Assembly (NCBI GenBank): GCA_003512825.1
Contig: DOOI01000071.1
Span: 1 to 6,453 of the forward strand
Length of the DNA stretch: 6,453 nucleotides
Source: Paracoccaceae bacterium
Lineage (GTDB): Bacteria; Pseudomonadota; Alphaproteobacteria; Rhodobacterales; Rhodobacteraceae
Direction: 5' to 3'
This document shows positions 5,970 to 6,453 of this stretch, in pieces (positions within the stretch are counted from its first letter, which is position 1; the number at the start of each line of letters is the position of its first letter). The position numbers and the translations under genes were made by a program. Under the pieces are notes generated by a model. It was given only the letters and a program-made list of their open reading frames with translations, did not search any database and had not been told where the DNA came from.

Positions 5970-6453
5970 ATGGATCCCATTATCGCCGGAACGCTCGGCG
6001 GTTTGATTGCTGCTGCGGCAACTGCATTGGGCGCGGTGCCTGCGCTGATCGGGAAGTCGCTGTCGCAGCGCATGACCGATACAATGCTGGGGTTTGCAGC
6101 AGGGGTGATGCTGTCGGCCTCGTATTTCTCGCTGATTTTGCCGGGGATCGATGCTGCGGCTGAAATCCATGGGTCAACCACAGCAGGGGCGCTTTTGGCG
6201 GCGGTCGGGATCTTGCTCGGGGCCGGATTTGTTGCACTTTTGAATGCCACTATCCCGCATGAGCACTTCAAAACTGGCCCAGAGGGCGGTGCTGACCGGG
6301 CTCAGATCGCGCGGATCTGGCTGTTTGTACTGGCAATTGCCATTCATAATTTCCCGGAAGGTCTGTCGATTGGGGTGGCCTTTGGCGGCGGAAGCCAAAC
6401 GAACGGCCTTTCGGTCATGACAGGAATTTCGCTGCAAGATATTCCCGAAGGTC
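5970..6453 (+). CDS. ZIP-family divalent metal transporter (5' part, runs off the right edge)
   Basis: This gene is partial at its 3' end; 161 codons are visible. ZIP proteins move zinc, iron or manganese across the inner membrane. The N-terminus has three hydrophobic segments (about 3-27, 38-60, 72-92), then a soluble loop with a His-Glu-His motif (97-99). A fourth segment follows with the ZIP signature H-N-F-P-E-G (126-131) followed by L-S-I-G-V-A-F-G-G. A fifth segment begins with S-L-Q-D-I-P-E-G (154-161). The two P-E-G motifs form the metal-binding site in ZupT/GufA-like members. In the second motif Gln156 and Asp157 stand where many homologues have H/Q-N. The ATG at 5970 has GAGGA 6 bases upstream. 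The 84-base gap before it carries palindromes suggesting its own regulated promoter. Closest in style to GufA/ZupT-type ZIPs; metal preference cannot be told. Confidence 0.9.
   Translation, partial: MDPIIAGTLGGLIAAAATALGAVPALIGKSLSQRMTDTMLGFAAGVMLSASYFSLILPGIDAAAEIHGSTTAGALLAAVGILLGAGFVALLNATIPHEHFKTGPEGGADRAQIARIWLFVLAIAIHNFPEGLSIGVAFGGGSQTNGLSVMTGISLQDIPEG

Noticed and set aside
5906..6271. 121-codon minus-strand frame opposite the ZIP gene
   Set aside because: The plus strand encodes ZIP signature motifs (H-N-F-P-E-G and Q-D-I-P-E-G) with a good ribosome-binding site; the minus frame is low-complexity Ala/Pro/Ser-rich.

Overview
The window reads as an ordinary chromosomal stretch of an alphaproteobacterium. 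It is most likely a marine Rhodobacterales (Roseobacter-group) organism, judged from moderately high GC, the sequence style of MiaB and LldD, and the mix of small OmpA/lipoprotein, sulfotransferase, MaoC and ZIP genes. No database search was run, so the placement is an inference. The first 12 bases match the end of an Illumina sequencing adapter. The left edge is therefore a contig end with untrimmed adapter, and the first gene is cut there for technical reasons.

Layout. Left block, minus strand: miaB (2429 to 1110), then after a 180-base gap an exported OmpA-family protein (929 to 327), then 12 bases on a lipoprotein (from 314, cut by the contig end). The last two share a 32-residue cysteine-containing module and look like a small envelope operon. 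Divergent from miaB is a plus-strand gene (2568-3437) that resembles a family-2-type glycosyltransferase whose usual acidic metal-binding motif appears altered. It converges, with a 10-base gap, on a minus-strand sulfotransferase-like gene (4074-3448). Upstream of that, on the same strand, is an FMN-dependent L-lactate dehydrogenase-type gene (5310-4144). A strong GC-rich hairpin lies between these two. Divergent from lldD are a MaoC-type hydratase (5445-5885) and, 84 bases further, the start of a ZIP-family metal transporter (from 5970) that runs off the right edge. The gap before the transporter holds two palindromic elements that could be operators.

How the genes fit together. There is no single pathway. 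miaB modifies tRNA; the OmpA protein and lipoprotein belong to the cell envelope; the glycosyltransferase-like and sulfotransferase-like genes could both act on surface or secreted glycans; LldD feeds electrons from lactate to the respiratory chain; the MaoC protein probably handles acyl-CoA substrates; the ZIP protein takes up or moves divalent metal. I see no mobile element, CRISPR array, tRNA or rRNA gene, phage gene or defence system, and no convincing novel multi-gene system. No gene-free stretch exceeds about 180 bases. The most useful oddities are the adapter remnant, the duplicated cysteine module, the altered glycosyltransferase motif, the intergenic hairpin and the palindromes before the ZIP gene.
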